NCBI RefSeq assembly: GCF_014190805.1
Contig: NZ_JACHVQ010000002.1
Location: forward strand, 558,001-622,000
Source of the DNA: Flexivirga oryzae
GTDB taxonomy: Bacteria; Actinomycetota; Actinomycetes; Actinomycetales; Dermatophilaceae
Direction: 5' to 3'
DNA: 64,000 nt
Shown: one piece after another, positions 44,801 to 52,819 of the stretch
How the letters are laid out: the number at the start of each line of letters is the position of its first letter
How positions within the stretch are numbered: the stretch's first letter is position 1
The notes under the pieces: model-generated
What the model was told of the DNA's origin: nothing
The model's database searches: none
What the model saw: only the letters and a program-made list of their open reading frames with translations
Made by a program: the position numbers and the translations under genes

Positions 44801-45062
44801 CCTTCGGGCACAGCCGTCCCCGGGAGATCGGCGAGTCCGGGTCACCCTCGATCTGGACGATCTTCTCGTCCTTGACGTAGACGCGCTGGCCGCACCCGAC
44901 GGCGCAATAGGGGCAGACGCTGCGCACGACACGGTCGGCGGTCGCGGTGCGCGGCTGCACGTCACGTGTCTTCGCCGAGGTCGCGGCGGGACCGCGCCCG
45001 AGATAGTCCCCGGACCGGAACTGCCGGACGACCGGCCACTCCAGCATGCTGAACCTGCCCAC
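41892..45062 (-). CDS. fdhA: Formate dehydrogenase catalytic subunit, selenoprotein (UGA = Sec189)
   Basis: A 1056-codon molybdopterin formate dehydrogenase interrupted only by TGA at 44496-44498. The context IENQARI-TGA-HSSTVPSLG is exactly where formate dehydrogenases carry catalytic selenocysteine (ARV-U-HG/S-PT/S-V). Upstream are the 4Fe-4S motif VCPYCAVGCGQRVYV and SRGRLCPKG; downstream GSNMAECHPVGFQW and the C-terminal molybdopterin dinucleotide domain. A bSECIS-like hairpin follows the UGA. It oxidises formate to CO2. No Tat signal is visible, suggesting a cytosolic active site. The GTG start has TAGGGT 6 nt upstream (leaderless); ATG 45047 is an alternative. Automated callers will split this gene in two. 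Confidence 0.94.
44466..44484 (-). promoter_or_regulatory. bSECIS-like hairpin in fdhA mRNA
   Basis: Eleven nt after the UGA the mRNA reads GGU-UCCC-AGUUUG-GGGA-CC: a GG/CC base, one bulged U, a 4-bp stem and a 6-nt loop. The E. coli fdhF element has the same plan (GGU-UGC-AGGUCU-GCA-CC), with the bulged U and a GU-containing loop that bind SelB. The Sec codon is at 44496-44498. Confidence 0.85.
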
Positions 45063-45113
45063 GCTTCAACCCTAGCGCGCTGATCGCGTCCGTTCCCGGC
45101 ATACGGTTGGACC

Positions 45114-46037
45114 GTGAGCGATGACGAGGCCCTGACCGACTTCTGGCAGGTATGCCGGGAGCGGCTGCCGCAGCTTCCCGCGCAGCAGCCGCAGGCCTGG
45201 GCGTTCGGTGCCACCGCCGAACAGGCGGACGAGTTGCTCGGCCTGGTGCTCCGCGGCGTGAAGACCGCCACCGCGTCGAGTCTGTGGGACTACGAGGCCG
45301 ACGGGGATCCGCTGCCCGAGGTGGGTGAGCTCAGCATCCTCCTGGACAGCAGCGGCGCGCCGCACGCCCTCATCGAGACGACGGAGGTGCGCACGGTGCC
45401 CTTCGACGAGGTCGGGCCGGAGCACGCACGTGCCGAAGGCGAAGGCGACCGGACGCTCGAAGCCTGGCGCGCCATCCACGAGCGGTTCTGGACCGAGCAC
45501 TCCTCCAGCCCGCGCGGTTTCGAGCCCACCATGCCGGTGGTCTGCGAGCGCTTCCGCCTCTTGTACCCGACGGCCCCGACCGTGGTCGTCCGCCCAGTCG
45601 ACGCTGCCGACGAGGCACGCTGGCGTGAGTTGTTCCGCGGCTACCGCGACTTCTACCGGCTGCCGGACTCGGACGAGGTCGTCTCGCGCGTCTGGGGCTG
45701 GCTGATGGACCCGGAGCACGAATGCCAGGGGCTGGTGGCGGAGACGGCTGACGGGCTCATCGCGATCGGCGACTACCGCCGGTTCGCGCGCCCCTCCACC
45801 GGCACGGTCGGCCTGTGGCTCGACGACCTCTTCACCGATCCCGCGGCGCGCGGGAATGGTGCCGGGCGGGCGATCATCGCCCGGCTCACCGACATCGCCG
45901 CGTCCGAGGGACTGTCGGTGGTGCGCTGGATCACGGCGGACGACAACCAGCAGGCGCAAGCGCTCTACGACCAGGTCGCGGCGCGCACCCGCTGGGTCAC
46001 CTACGACGCCACACCGGACGACGGCGCGCAGCTATAG
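45114..46037 (+). CDS. ASCH-domain / GNAT acetyltransferase fusion
   Basis: A 307-residue two-domain protein. Residues about 1-150 form an ASCH domain (WAFGATAEQADELLGLVLRG, VKTATASSLWDYE), an RNA-binding-like fold. Residues about 155-305 form a GNAT N-acetyltransferase (VVVRPVDAADEARWRELF, then the acetyl-CoA loop DPAARGNGAGRAIIARL). The GTG start has TACGGT exactly 6 nt upstream. It is divergent from fdhA with 51 bp between starts. Acceptor substrate unknown; a joint RNA- or tRNA-related role is only suggested by the domain pairing. Confidence 0.82.
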   Translation: MSDDEALTDFWQVCRERLPQLPAQQPQAWAFGATAEQADELLGLVLRGVKTATASSLWDYEADGDPLPEVGELSILLDSSGAPHALIETTEVRTVPFDEVGPEHARAEGEGDRTLEAWRAIHERFWTEHSSSPRGFEPTMPVVCERFRLLYPTAPTVVVRPVDAADEARWRELFRGYRDFYRLPDSDEVVSRVWGWLMDPEHECQGLVAETADGLIAIGDYRRFARPSTGTVGLWLDDLFTDPAARGNGAGRAIIARLTDIAASEGLSVVRWITADDNQQAQALYDQVAARTRWVTYDATPDDGAQL

Positions 46038-46038
46038 G

Positions 46039-47115
46039 TCACTGCGCCGGGGCCGGTGTCGCGGCGAGCGCAGGGTCGTCGCCCTCGACCGGGCCCGTGG
46101 TGTTGGGCCGCCAGCCGAGCGCCGGCGCGACGTGCTCGGCGAACGCCTGCAGCACGTGCAGGTTGTAGTCGACGCCGAGCTGGTTCGGGATCGTGAGCAT
46201 GACGGTGTCGGCCGCCATCACCGCGGCGTCGCCCCGCAGCTGCTCGATCAGCTTGTCGGGGGCGTCGGCATACGTCTTGCCGAACGTCGACCGGTAGCCG
46301 TCGATGATGCCGACCTGGTCGCTGTCGCGGGCGCCACCGAAGTATGCCGCGTCACGCTCGTCGACGATCGGGAAGATGCTGCGCGACACCGAGACGCGGG
46401 GTCGGCCGGTGTGCCCGGCGGCGACATACGCGGCCCGGAAGCGGTCGATCTGCTCGCGTTGCAGGTCGGCGAACGACGCGCCGTTCGCCTCGGTGAGCAG
46501 CGTGGACGACATCAGGTTGAGGCCGAGATTGCCCACCCACTCTGCGGTTTCGCGGGTGCTGGAGCCCCACCAGATGCGGTCGCGCAGTCCCGCGGAGCGC
46601 GGCTCGATCCGCAACCGGATGCCGGGCATGGTGCGCTGCGGGTCGGCGTCGACCAATCCCGCGCCGTCGATGGCCGCCAGGAAGGTCGCGAACTTGTCGC
46701 GGGCGACGTCCGCGCCGCGCGGGTCCTGGGCACCGGTGTAACCGAACGCCTCGTAACCGCGCACCGCCGTCTCGGGTGAGCCACGGGAGATGCCGATCGC
46801 GAGCCGCTGGTCGCTGAGCAGGTCGAGCGCGCCGAGCTCCTCGGCGAGCTGCAGCGGGTTCTCGTAGCGCATGTCGATGACCCCGGTGCCGACCTCGATG
46901 TGCTTCGTGCGCGCGGCGATCGTCGACAGCAGCGGGATCGGGGAGGACAGCTGCCGCTCGAAGTGGTGGACCCGGAAGTAGGCGCCGTTGACGCCGATCT
47001 CGTCGGCACCGACGCCGATCTCGGCCGACTGCTTCAGCGCGCTCGCCGCGTCCTGCGTCTGCGAGCCGGGAACCCGGCCGTAGTGGCCGAAACTGAGGAA
47101 TCCGAAAGCTTTCAT
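46039..47115 (-). CDS. Luciferase-like (LLM) flavin monooxygenase
   Basis: A 358-residue bacterial-luciferase-superfamily protein with an F420/FMN-binding TIM barrel: MKAFGFLSFGHYG start, EIGVNGAYFRVHHFERQLSSP, IAARTKHIEVGTGVIDMRYENP and LAIGISRGSPETAVRGYEAFG. It would use reduced flavin and O2 on an unknown organic substrate. It is divergent from an NCS1 transporter with 49 bp between starts, so the imported nucleobase-like compound may be the substrate or its precursor. The longer upstream frame is rejected because the conserved N-terminus begins at 47115. Confidence 0.85.
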   Translation of the reverse strand: MKAFGFLSFGHYGRVPGSQTQDAASALKQSAEIGVGADEIGVNGAYFRVHHFERQLSSPIPLLSTIAARTKHIEVGTGVIDMRYENPLQLAEELGALDLLSDQRLAIGISRGSPETAVRGYEAFGYTGAQDPRGADVARDKFATFLAAIDGAGLVDADPQRTMPGIRLRIEPRSAGLRDRIWWGSSTRETAEWVGNLGLNLMSSTLLTEANGASFADLQREQIDRFRAAYVAAGHTGRPRVSVSRSIFPIVDERDAAYFGGARDSDQVGIIDGYRSTFGKTYADAPDKLIEQLRGDAAVMAADTVMLTIPNQLGVDYNLHVLQAFAEHVAPALGWRPNTTGPVEGDDPALAATPAPAQ

Positions 47116-47164
47116 ACAAATTTGAACAATTGCGGCTCGCCTGCTGTTCCCGCATGCTCCAGCA

Positions 47165-48685
47165 ATGAGCGATTCCCAGCAGGAGGTGCGCCGCCTCGGC
47201 GTGGAGACCACCGGTATCGAGATCATCGAGGAGTCGGAACGGACGGCGCAGCCGCGCGATCTGTTCTGGCCGTGGTTCGCCGCGAACGTGTCCGTCTTCG
47301 GCATCTCCTACGCCGCCTTCGTGCTCGGCTTCGGGATCTCGTTCTGGCAGTCGGTCGTGGTGGTCGTCGTCGGCGTCGTGGTGAGCTTCGCGCTGTGCGG
47401 TCTCATCGCGCTGGCCGGCAAACGCGGGTCGGCACCGACGATGATCCCGTCGCGGGCGGCGTTCGGGGTCACCGGTCAGAAGGTCCCCGGCGTGATCAGT
47501 TGGCTGACCTCGATCGGCTGGGAGACGTTCCTGACCATCAACGCCACGCTCGCCACCGCAACGGTGATGCACAAGCTCGGCTGGGGCGGCGGCACCGCGA
47601 CCAAGATCATCGCCTGCATCATCGTGGCCGCACTCGTCGTGCTCGCATCGGTCGCGGGCTATCACATCATCATGCGGTTGCAGTCCTGGCTGACCTGGAT
47701 CACCGGCGTCATCACGGTCGTCTTCATGGTGGTCGCCGCCTCGCACATCGAGTGGTCGAAGGTCTCGGCGCTGCCGTCGGGCAGCTGGCAACAGACCATC
47801 GGCGCGCTGGTGATGGTGATGACCGGGTTCGGCCTGGGCTGGATCAACATCGCCGCCGACTGGTCGCGCTACCAGCGACGGGACGCATCGGGCGGTCAGA
47901 TCGTCGCCTGGAACACCTTCGGCGGCGCCATCGCACCGGTCATCCTGGTGATCTTCGGGCTGCTGCTCGCCGGCTCCGACGACAAGGTCGCGAACGGCAT
48001 CCTCGACAACCCGATCGGCGCGCTCGCCGACATCCTGCCCACCTGGTTCCTGGTGCCCTTCCTCATCGCCGCCATCCTGTCGCTCGTCAGCGGCGCGGTC
48101 CTGGGCATCTACTCCTCGGGGCTCACGCTGCTCTCGCTCGGGGTGCGGATCCCGCGGCCGTCGGCTGCCCTCGTCGACGGCGTGATCCTCACGCTGGGAA
48201 CGATCTACGTGGTGTTCGTCGCCGAGAGCTTCGCGAGCCCGTTCCAGTCGTTCCTGATCACTCTCGGGGTGCCGCTCGCGTCCTGGGCGGGCATCATGAT
48301 CGCCGACATCGCACTGCGCAAGGGCTCGTACGCCGAGGACGATCTCTTCGACACCAGCGGCCGCTACGGCGCGTGGGACTGGACCGCGATCGGCACACTG
48401 GTCGTCACGTCGGTGATCGGCTGGGGTCTGGTGGTCAACAACTTCGCGCAGGACGCCTCGTGGAACAACTGGCAGGGCTATCTGCTGCATCCCCTCGGCC
48501 TCGGCACGTATGACGCGAAAACCGCGTCGTGGAGCGGCGACTGGGCATACGCGAACCTCGGGGTCCTCGTCGCGCTCGTGCTGTCGTTCGTTGCGGCATA
48601 CATCCTGCAACGCGGCAAGATCGCACGCCAGGAGGCGGCTGGCTCCGACACCACTGACGACAAGACCACGACAGTGGACGCGTGA
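47165..48685 (+). CDS. NCS1-family cytosine/purine permease-like transporter
   Basis: A 506-residue twelve-segment transporter, the second NCS1 member in the window and only distantly like the one at 9093. Segment one includes WPWFAANVSVFGISY; APTMIPSRAAFGVTGQKVPG and GLGWINIAADWSRYQRR are family motifs. The N-terminus is hydrophilic (about 35 residues). It imports a nucleobase-like or vitamin-like molecule with a cation. Divergent partner of the LLM monooxygenase. Confidence 0.88.
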   Translation: MSDSQQEVRRLGVETTGIEIIEESERTAQPRDLFWPWFAANVSVFGISYAAFVLGFGISFWQSVVVVVVGVVVSFALCGLIALAGKRGSAPTMIPSRAAFGVTGQKVPGVISWLTSIGWETFLTINATLATATVMHKLGWGGGTATKIIACIIVAALVVLASVAGYHIIMRLQSWLTWITGVITVVFMVVAASHIEWSKVSALPSGSWQQTIGALVMVMTGFGLGWINIAADWSRYQRRDASGGQIVAWNTFGGAIAPVILVIFGLLLAGSDDKVANGILDNPIGALADILPTWFLVPFLIAAILSLVSGAVLGIYSSGLTLLSLGVRIPRPSAALVDGVILTLGTIYVVFVAESFASPFQSFLITLGVPLASWAGIMIADIALRKGSYAEDDLFDTSGRYGAWDWTAIGTLVVTSVIGWGLVVNNFAQDASWNNWQGYLLHPLGLGTYDAKTASWSGDWAYANLGVLVALVLSFVAAYILQRGKIARQEAAGSDTTDDKTTTVDA

Positions 48686-48706
48686 CACAGGACGCACACC
48701 CCCTCA

Positions 48707-48808
48707 CCGAAAGGCTCAGCAACGATCGACAGGCTCAGAAATATCGGCGAATCCGGGCGAGCCTGGCGGGCATTACTGAGCCCCTCGGTGCGTATGTGAG
48801 CCTGTCGG
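48707..48808. repeat. A-B-A'-B' convergent-junction repeat element, copy 3
   Basis: Arms: A CCGAAAGGCTCAGCAA (48707-48722), B TCGACAGGCTCAG (48726), A' TTACTGAGCCCCTCGG (48773-48788), B' TGAGCCTGTCGG ending at 48808. It abuts the stop codon of the lactate-oxidase gene (48809). Same 102-bp length as copy 1. Confidence 0.85.
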
Positions 48809-50197
48809 TCATGGGTGGGCGAGGCAGTCGCGGGTGATCCCGGCGATCGACGCGACGCCGGAAAGGCCCATCGTCAGGTCGAGTTCGGCGAGCAACCGCT
48901 CCATCACCGCCTGCGCTCCGGCCGCTCCGTCGAGTGCGAGACCGAAGAGCCACGGCCGGCCGACGAGGACCGCGGATGCGCCGAGTGCGAGCGCCTTGAA
49001 GATGTCCGCACCACCGCGTATGCCGCTGTCGAAGAGCACCGGCACCCGGCCGTCGACGACCGGCGTGATCGCGGCGAGTGCGTCGAGGGACGCGACTGCT
49101 CCGTCGACCTGACGACCGCCGTGGTTCGAGACGATGATGCCGTCCACCCCGTGATCGAGTGCAGCGCGCGAGTCCTCCACTGCCTGAATCCCTTTGAGTA
49201 TGACGGGCAGTCGCGTCCAGTCGCGCAGTTTCGCCAGCTGCTCCCAGGTGAGGCCCGGGCAGGGGAACACGTCCAGGAAGGTCTCCACCGCGGCGCGTGG
49301 TAGCGGTGACCGGAGGTTGTCGCGGAAGCGACTCAGACCGCGCGCCGAGTAGTCCGGAGCCTGCGGAGGACGTATCGAGGCGTAGTGGCGGGCGATCGAG
49401 ATGAGAGTCCGGATGGCGGCGGGTGTGGGGCGCTGGTGCGGAATCACGGGGTCTCGATACGGCTCGGCTAGCGCCTCGCCTACTCGACCCGCAACACCCG
49501 CCTCGCCTACTCGACCTGTTTGACCGACGCGGTCACGCACCAGTTGCTGGAAGACCGGGTCGGAAAGGTACTGCGCGATACCCTGCCCGCGCGCGAAGGG
49601 CAGGTAGCCGAGATCCAGATCCTTGGTCCGCCAGCCGAGCAGGTGCGTGTCGAGCGTGACGACGATCGCCTGGGCGCCCGCCTTCTCCGCCCGCTGCACC
49701 AGCGACCTCGCCAGCTCGTCATTGTTGCTCCAATACAGCTGGTACCACATCGGATTGCCGCCGAGCTCCCGCACGGTGTCCTCCATCGGCACCGAGCCCT
49801 GGGTCGAGAGCACCATCGGCAGCCCAAGGGCGCGGGCCGCCCGCGCCACCGCGAGCTCCGCGTCCCGGTGCGCCATCTCCAACACACCGATGGGCGCGAA
49901 CAGCACCGGCGCCGGCAGGTCGTGACCGAAGAGGCTCACGCCGAGCGAGCGCTCCGACACATCCCGCAACATCCGCGGAACGATCGGGAACCGTTGGAAA
50001 GCATCCCGGTTCGCGGCATCGGTCCGCTCCTGCCCGGCGCTGCCCGCGACATACGCCCACGCCTGGCGACTCATCCGCCGCCGCGCCGCGGCATACAAGG
50101 CGGACGGTTTGACCGGGACCTTGGGCTTGTGCCCGTACGCGCCGGCGCTGTAGATCGCACCCTGGACCGCGCGGCCGATCCCGGTGAGGTCCCGCAC
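48809..50197 (-). CDS. FMN-dependent alpha-hydroxy-acid oxidase, lactate 2-monooxygenase-like
   Basis: A 462-residue flavoprotein of the glycolate oxidase/lactate 2-monooxygenase family. FMN and active-site segments are intact: VLFAPIGVLEMAHRDAELAV, QLYWSNNDELARSLV, LKGIQAVEDSRAALDHGVDG, IIVSNHGGRQVDGA (catalytic His) and DSGIRGGADIFKALALGASA. Mycobacterial lactate 2-monooxygenase is about 394 residues; part of the extra length is an Arg/Gly/Glu-rich insert (VGQTGRVGEAGVAGRVGEA) in the active-site lid region, encoded by a dispersed palindromic repeat. It would oxidise L-lactate to acetate and CO2 or to pyruvate. The GTG start immediately follows the acyl-CoA synthetase stop, so they are co-transcribed. 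Confidence 0.88.
   Translation of the reverse strand: MRDLTGIGRAVQGAIYSAGAYGHKPKVPVKPSALYAAARRRMSRQAWAYVAGSAGQERTDAANRDAFQRFPIVPRMLRDVSERSLGVSLFGHDLPAPVLFAPIGVLEMAHRDAELAVARAARALGLPMVLSTQGSVPMEDTVRELGGNPMWYQLYWSNNDELARSLVQRAEKAGAQAIVVTLDTHLLGWRTKDLDLGYLPFARGQGIAQYLSDPVFQQLVRDRVGQTGRVGEAGVAGRVGEALAEPYRDPVIPHQRPTPAAIRTLISIARHYASIRPPQAPDYSARGLSRFRDNLRSPLPRAAVETFLDVFPCPGLTWEQLAKLRDWTRLPVILKGIQAVEDSRAALDHGVDGIIVSNHGGRQVDGAVASLDALAAITPVVDGRVPVLFDSGIRGGADIFKALALGASAVLVGRPWLFGLALDGAAGAQAVMERLLAELDLTMGLSGVASIAGITRDCLAHP
49451..49516. repeat. Dispersed palindromic repeat inside the lactate-oxidase gene
   Basis: GTCTCGATACGGCTCG (49451) continues through GCTAGCGCCTCG to CCTACTCGACC (49489), followed by a partial second end CCTCGCCTACTCGACC (49501-49516). 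It matches the fdhB and dnaX repeats and keeps the host frame open, being read as GRVGEAGVAGRVGEALAEPY. Confidence 0.85.
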
Positions 50198-51727
50198 TCA
50201 GTTGACCTGCTTCTCCGAGTCCGCCCAATACGGTTGCCGCAGCTTGAATTTCTGCAGCTTACCGGTCGCGGTACGCGCCAGCTCGCTGCGGAACTCCACC
50301 TTCTTCGGCACCTTGTACCCGGCGAGCGACTGCCGGGCGTGCGCGATCAGGTCGTCCTCGCTCACGTCCGACTCGGCGACCACGAGAGCGGTCACCAGTT
50401 CACCCCACTTCTCGTCCGGTATGCCGATCACCGCGACCTCACGCACCGCGGGATGCGACATCAGGACGTCCTCCACCTCGATCGAGGAGACGTTCTCACC
50501 ACCGGAGATGATCACGTCCTTCTTGCGGTCGGCGATGACCAATGCACCGTCGTCGAGATATCCACCGTCACCGGTGTGGAACCAGTTGCCCGCCAACGCC
50601 GCCGCGGTCGCCTCGGGGTTGTCCCAGTACGCCTCCAGGTTGTGGTTGCTCTGCGCGAGCACCTCTCCGCTCTCGTCGATGGCGAGCCGCACACCGACGG
50701 CCGGGTATCCGGCGCGACCGAGTTTGCGCGCCTGGTCGGTGGGCGACAGCTCCTCCCATTCGGAGCGCATGCGGCTCATCGTGAGCACCGGTGCTGTCTC
50801 GGTCAGCCCGTAGATCTGGATGAACTCCCAGCCGAGGTCCTCCCGCACCCGTTCGATGGTGCGCGTCGGCGGTGGCGCGCCGGCGACCACGATCCGAGTG
50901 CGGTCCCGCCCGGGGATCGGGCCGTCCCAGTCACGCGCCGCATCCAGCGCCGCCGCAACGACGGCGGGTGCGGCACACATCAGGGTCACGCCCTGGTCCC
51001 GCACCCGGCGCAGGATCTCCGCGCCGTCGACCTTGCGCAGCACGACGTGTCGCCCGCCCATGCCGGTCACCGCGAACGGCATACCCCAGCCGTTCGCGTG
51101 GAACATCGGCAGTGTGTGCAGGTAGACATCCTCATCGGAAACGCTTGCCTGCCAACCGAACACGGTCGCGTTCAGCCAGTTGTTGCGGTGCGTCAGCTGC
51201 ACACCCTTCGGGCGGGCGGTCGTGCCGGAGGTGTAGTTGATCGTCGCCGTGGCGTGCTCGTCGCCCTCCCAGGGCCGCGGTTCCGCAGTGGACCCCCACA
51301 CCTCGTCGTCGGACTCCCCGAGCAGGAACTTGCGCTCACACTCGACCTCGTCGAGCAGGTTCTTCAGCTCCGGGTCGACCATCAGCACCTCGGCACCGGA
51401 GTGCTGGACGATGTATTGGACCTCGGGCACCGACAGGCGGAAGTTGACCGGCACCAGGATGCGGCCGTAGCCACTCACCCCGTAGAACGACGTCAGCAGG
51501 CGGGCACTGTTGTGCGACACGACCGCAACCCGGCCGCCGACCGGGACACCCAACGCGTCCAGTCCCGCGGCCTGCGCACGGGCCAGCTGAGCCATCCGCC
51601 GGTAGGTGATCTCACCTCCGTCGAACGGCGCCGCGGGTTGGTCGGGTTCGTCGACGGCCGCGACACGGTCGCCGTAGACCGTCTCGGCGCGATCGAGGAA
51701 ATCACGGACGATGAGTGGGAATTCCAT
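50198..51727 (-). CDS. AMP-dependent acyl-CoA synthetase (fatty-acid CoA ligase type)
   Basis: A 509-residue adenylate-forming enzyme. Motifs: INYTSGTTARPKGVQLTHRN, IYGLTETAP, WFHTGDGGYLDDG, IADRKKDVIISGGENVSS and the C-terminal catalytic Lys in TATGKLQKFKLR. It activates a fatty or aryl acid to acyl-CoA. It is followed without a gap by the lactate-oxidase-type gene. Acetate or another acid produced by that enzyme is a possible but unproven link. Confidence 0.9.
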   Translation of the reverse strand: MEFPLIVRDFLDRAETVYGDRVAAVDEPDQPAAPFDGGEITYRRMAQLARAQAAGLDALGVPVGGRVAVVSHNSARLLTSFYGVSGYGRILVPVNFRLSVPEVQYIVQHSGAEVLMVDPELKNLLDEVECERKFLLGESDDEVWGSTAEPRPWEGDEHATATINYTSGTTARPKGVQLTHRNNWLNATVFGWQASVSDEDVYLHTLPMFHANGWGMPFAVTGMGGRHVVLRKVDGAEILRRVRDQGVTLMCAAPAVVAAALDAARDWDGPIPGRDRTRIVVAGAPPPTRTIERVREDLGWEFIQIYGLTETAPVLTMSRMRSEWEELSPTDQARKLGRAGYPAVGVRLAIDESGEVLAQSNHNLEAYWDNPEATAAALAGNWFHTGDGGYLDDGALVIADRKKDVIISGGENVSSIEVEDVLMSHPAVREVAVIGIPDEKWGELVTALVVAESDVSEDDLIAHARQSLAGYKVPKKVEFRSELARTATGKLQKFKLRQPYWADSEKQVN

Positions 51728-51799
51728 CGGCAGCCTCCAAATCGGGATGCCGCCATTCTTGCCACCTCAGCTGTATGGCGCCAGGGATCCGCGCAGAAG

Positions 51800-52768
51800 C
51801 TACGCCAGCCGCACGATCTCGGCGTGCAGCTCGCCGGCCCGGTAGTGCGCCAGCCGGGTCGCCCGGGCAGCGGGTTCGGCGTCGCGCAGCTCGGGCGCGT
51901 GACTGACCGATCGCAACACACCGACCGTCTCATCCGCGATCCAGATCCCCTCCGCGTGCCGAGCGCTCATCAGCACGTCCATCAGCCCGCGGTTGTCGAC
52001 CGAGCACAGGAAGGACGAGCCGAACACGACCGGCAACCGTCCGAAGCCGAAACCCTCCGACGCCACGACCTCGAAGGCGTTACGACGCGAGACCACGATG
52101 TCCTGCTCGTCGACCAGCCGTGCCGCGCGGCGCATGCGTTCCTGAGCGGCGACCTGGTCGGGCTCGAGCAACGACAGCATGCGGTCGAGCACGCCCTCGG
52201 CGCGCGGGTCGAGCGGGTGCAGGTCGTACCCGCGCCGGGCCACGATGTGGTGCCCGGCGAGCAGGTCGGGCTCGAACGAGTCCGCGACGAGCTCGAAGCC
52301 GGCCGCCGCGCCGACCGCGACCAGTTCGAGCGTGACCGGCCCCGCGAAGGCGTCTCGCAGGTACTGGTCTGCGAGTTGCAGCATCCGCACTCCCGTTGCG
52401 GGATCGTTCAGCGGCACCGGCTCCTCCTGCAACAGCCGCCCGATCGGACCCCTGCGGTCCCGCAGCCGTTCGGTCCACAACTGGTAGGAGCGGTTGTCCG
52501 GCGGCAGCGTGCCGTCGAGCACCGGGAAGTATGCCGCCAGCGGCTTGTCGCGCCCGGTGCGCCGGAGGTCGAGGCTGGTCGCGCGCAACAGGTGCTGAGC
52601 GGCCCGCCAGTCGCCGAAGTCCAGCCCGTATGCGGTGAACGCCGTGAAGGTCCGGTCGTCGGTGCCGGTCTCGGCGCCGGCGAGCGCGCACCAGCGACGA
52701 TAGAGCGGGCCGGAGAAGCGTTCGGCGGCAGCGGCGAACGCCGCGCGGCAGTCGGCGAGGACGGTCAT
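51800..52768 (-). CDS. DUF2332-family protein
   Basis: About 322 residues, soluble, with no known activity. It has the DUF2332 pattern: CRAAFAAAAERFSGPLYRRW, YFPVLDGTLPPDNRSYQLWT, a central segment LELVAVGAAAGFELVAD and a late VVFGSSFLCSVDNRG. ATG 52768 is preferred; a GTG two codons upstream is equally possible. It stands between two operons on the same strand and shows no obvious partner. Confidence 0.8.
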   Translation of the reverse strand: MTVLADCRAAFAAAAERFSGPLYRRWCALAGAETGTDDRTFTAFTAYGLDFGDWRAAQHLLRATSLDLRRTGRDKPLAAYFPVLDGTLPPDNRSYQLWTERLRDRRGPIGRLLQEEPVPLNDPATGVRMLQLADQYLRDAFAGPVTLELVAVGAAAGFELVADSFEPDLLAGHHIVARRGYDLHPLDPRAEGVLDRMLSLLEPDQVAAQERMRRAARLVDEQDIVVSRRNAFEVVASEGFGFGRLPVVFGSSFLCSVDNRGLMDVLMSARHAEGIWIADETVGVLRSVSHAPELRDAEPAARATRLAHYRAGELHAEIVRLA

Positions 52769-52819
52769 GATCACGCCAATGTAACCGGGGCAGAGTGGGC
52801 TTCGCGCGGCCGCTCGGCG

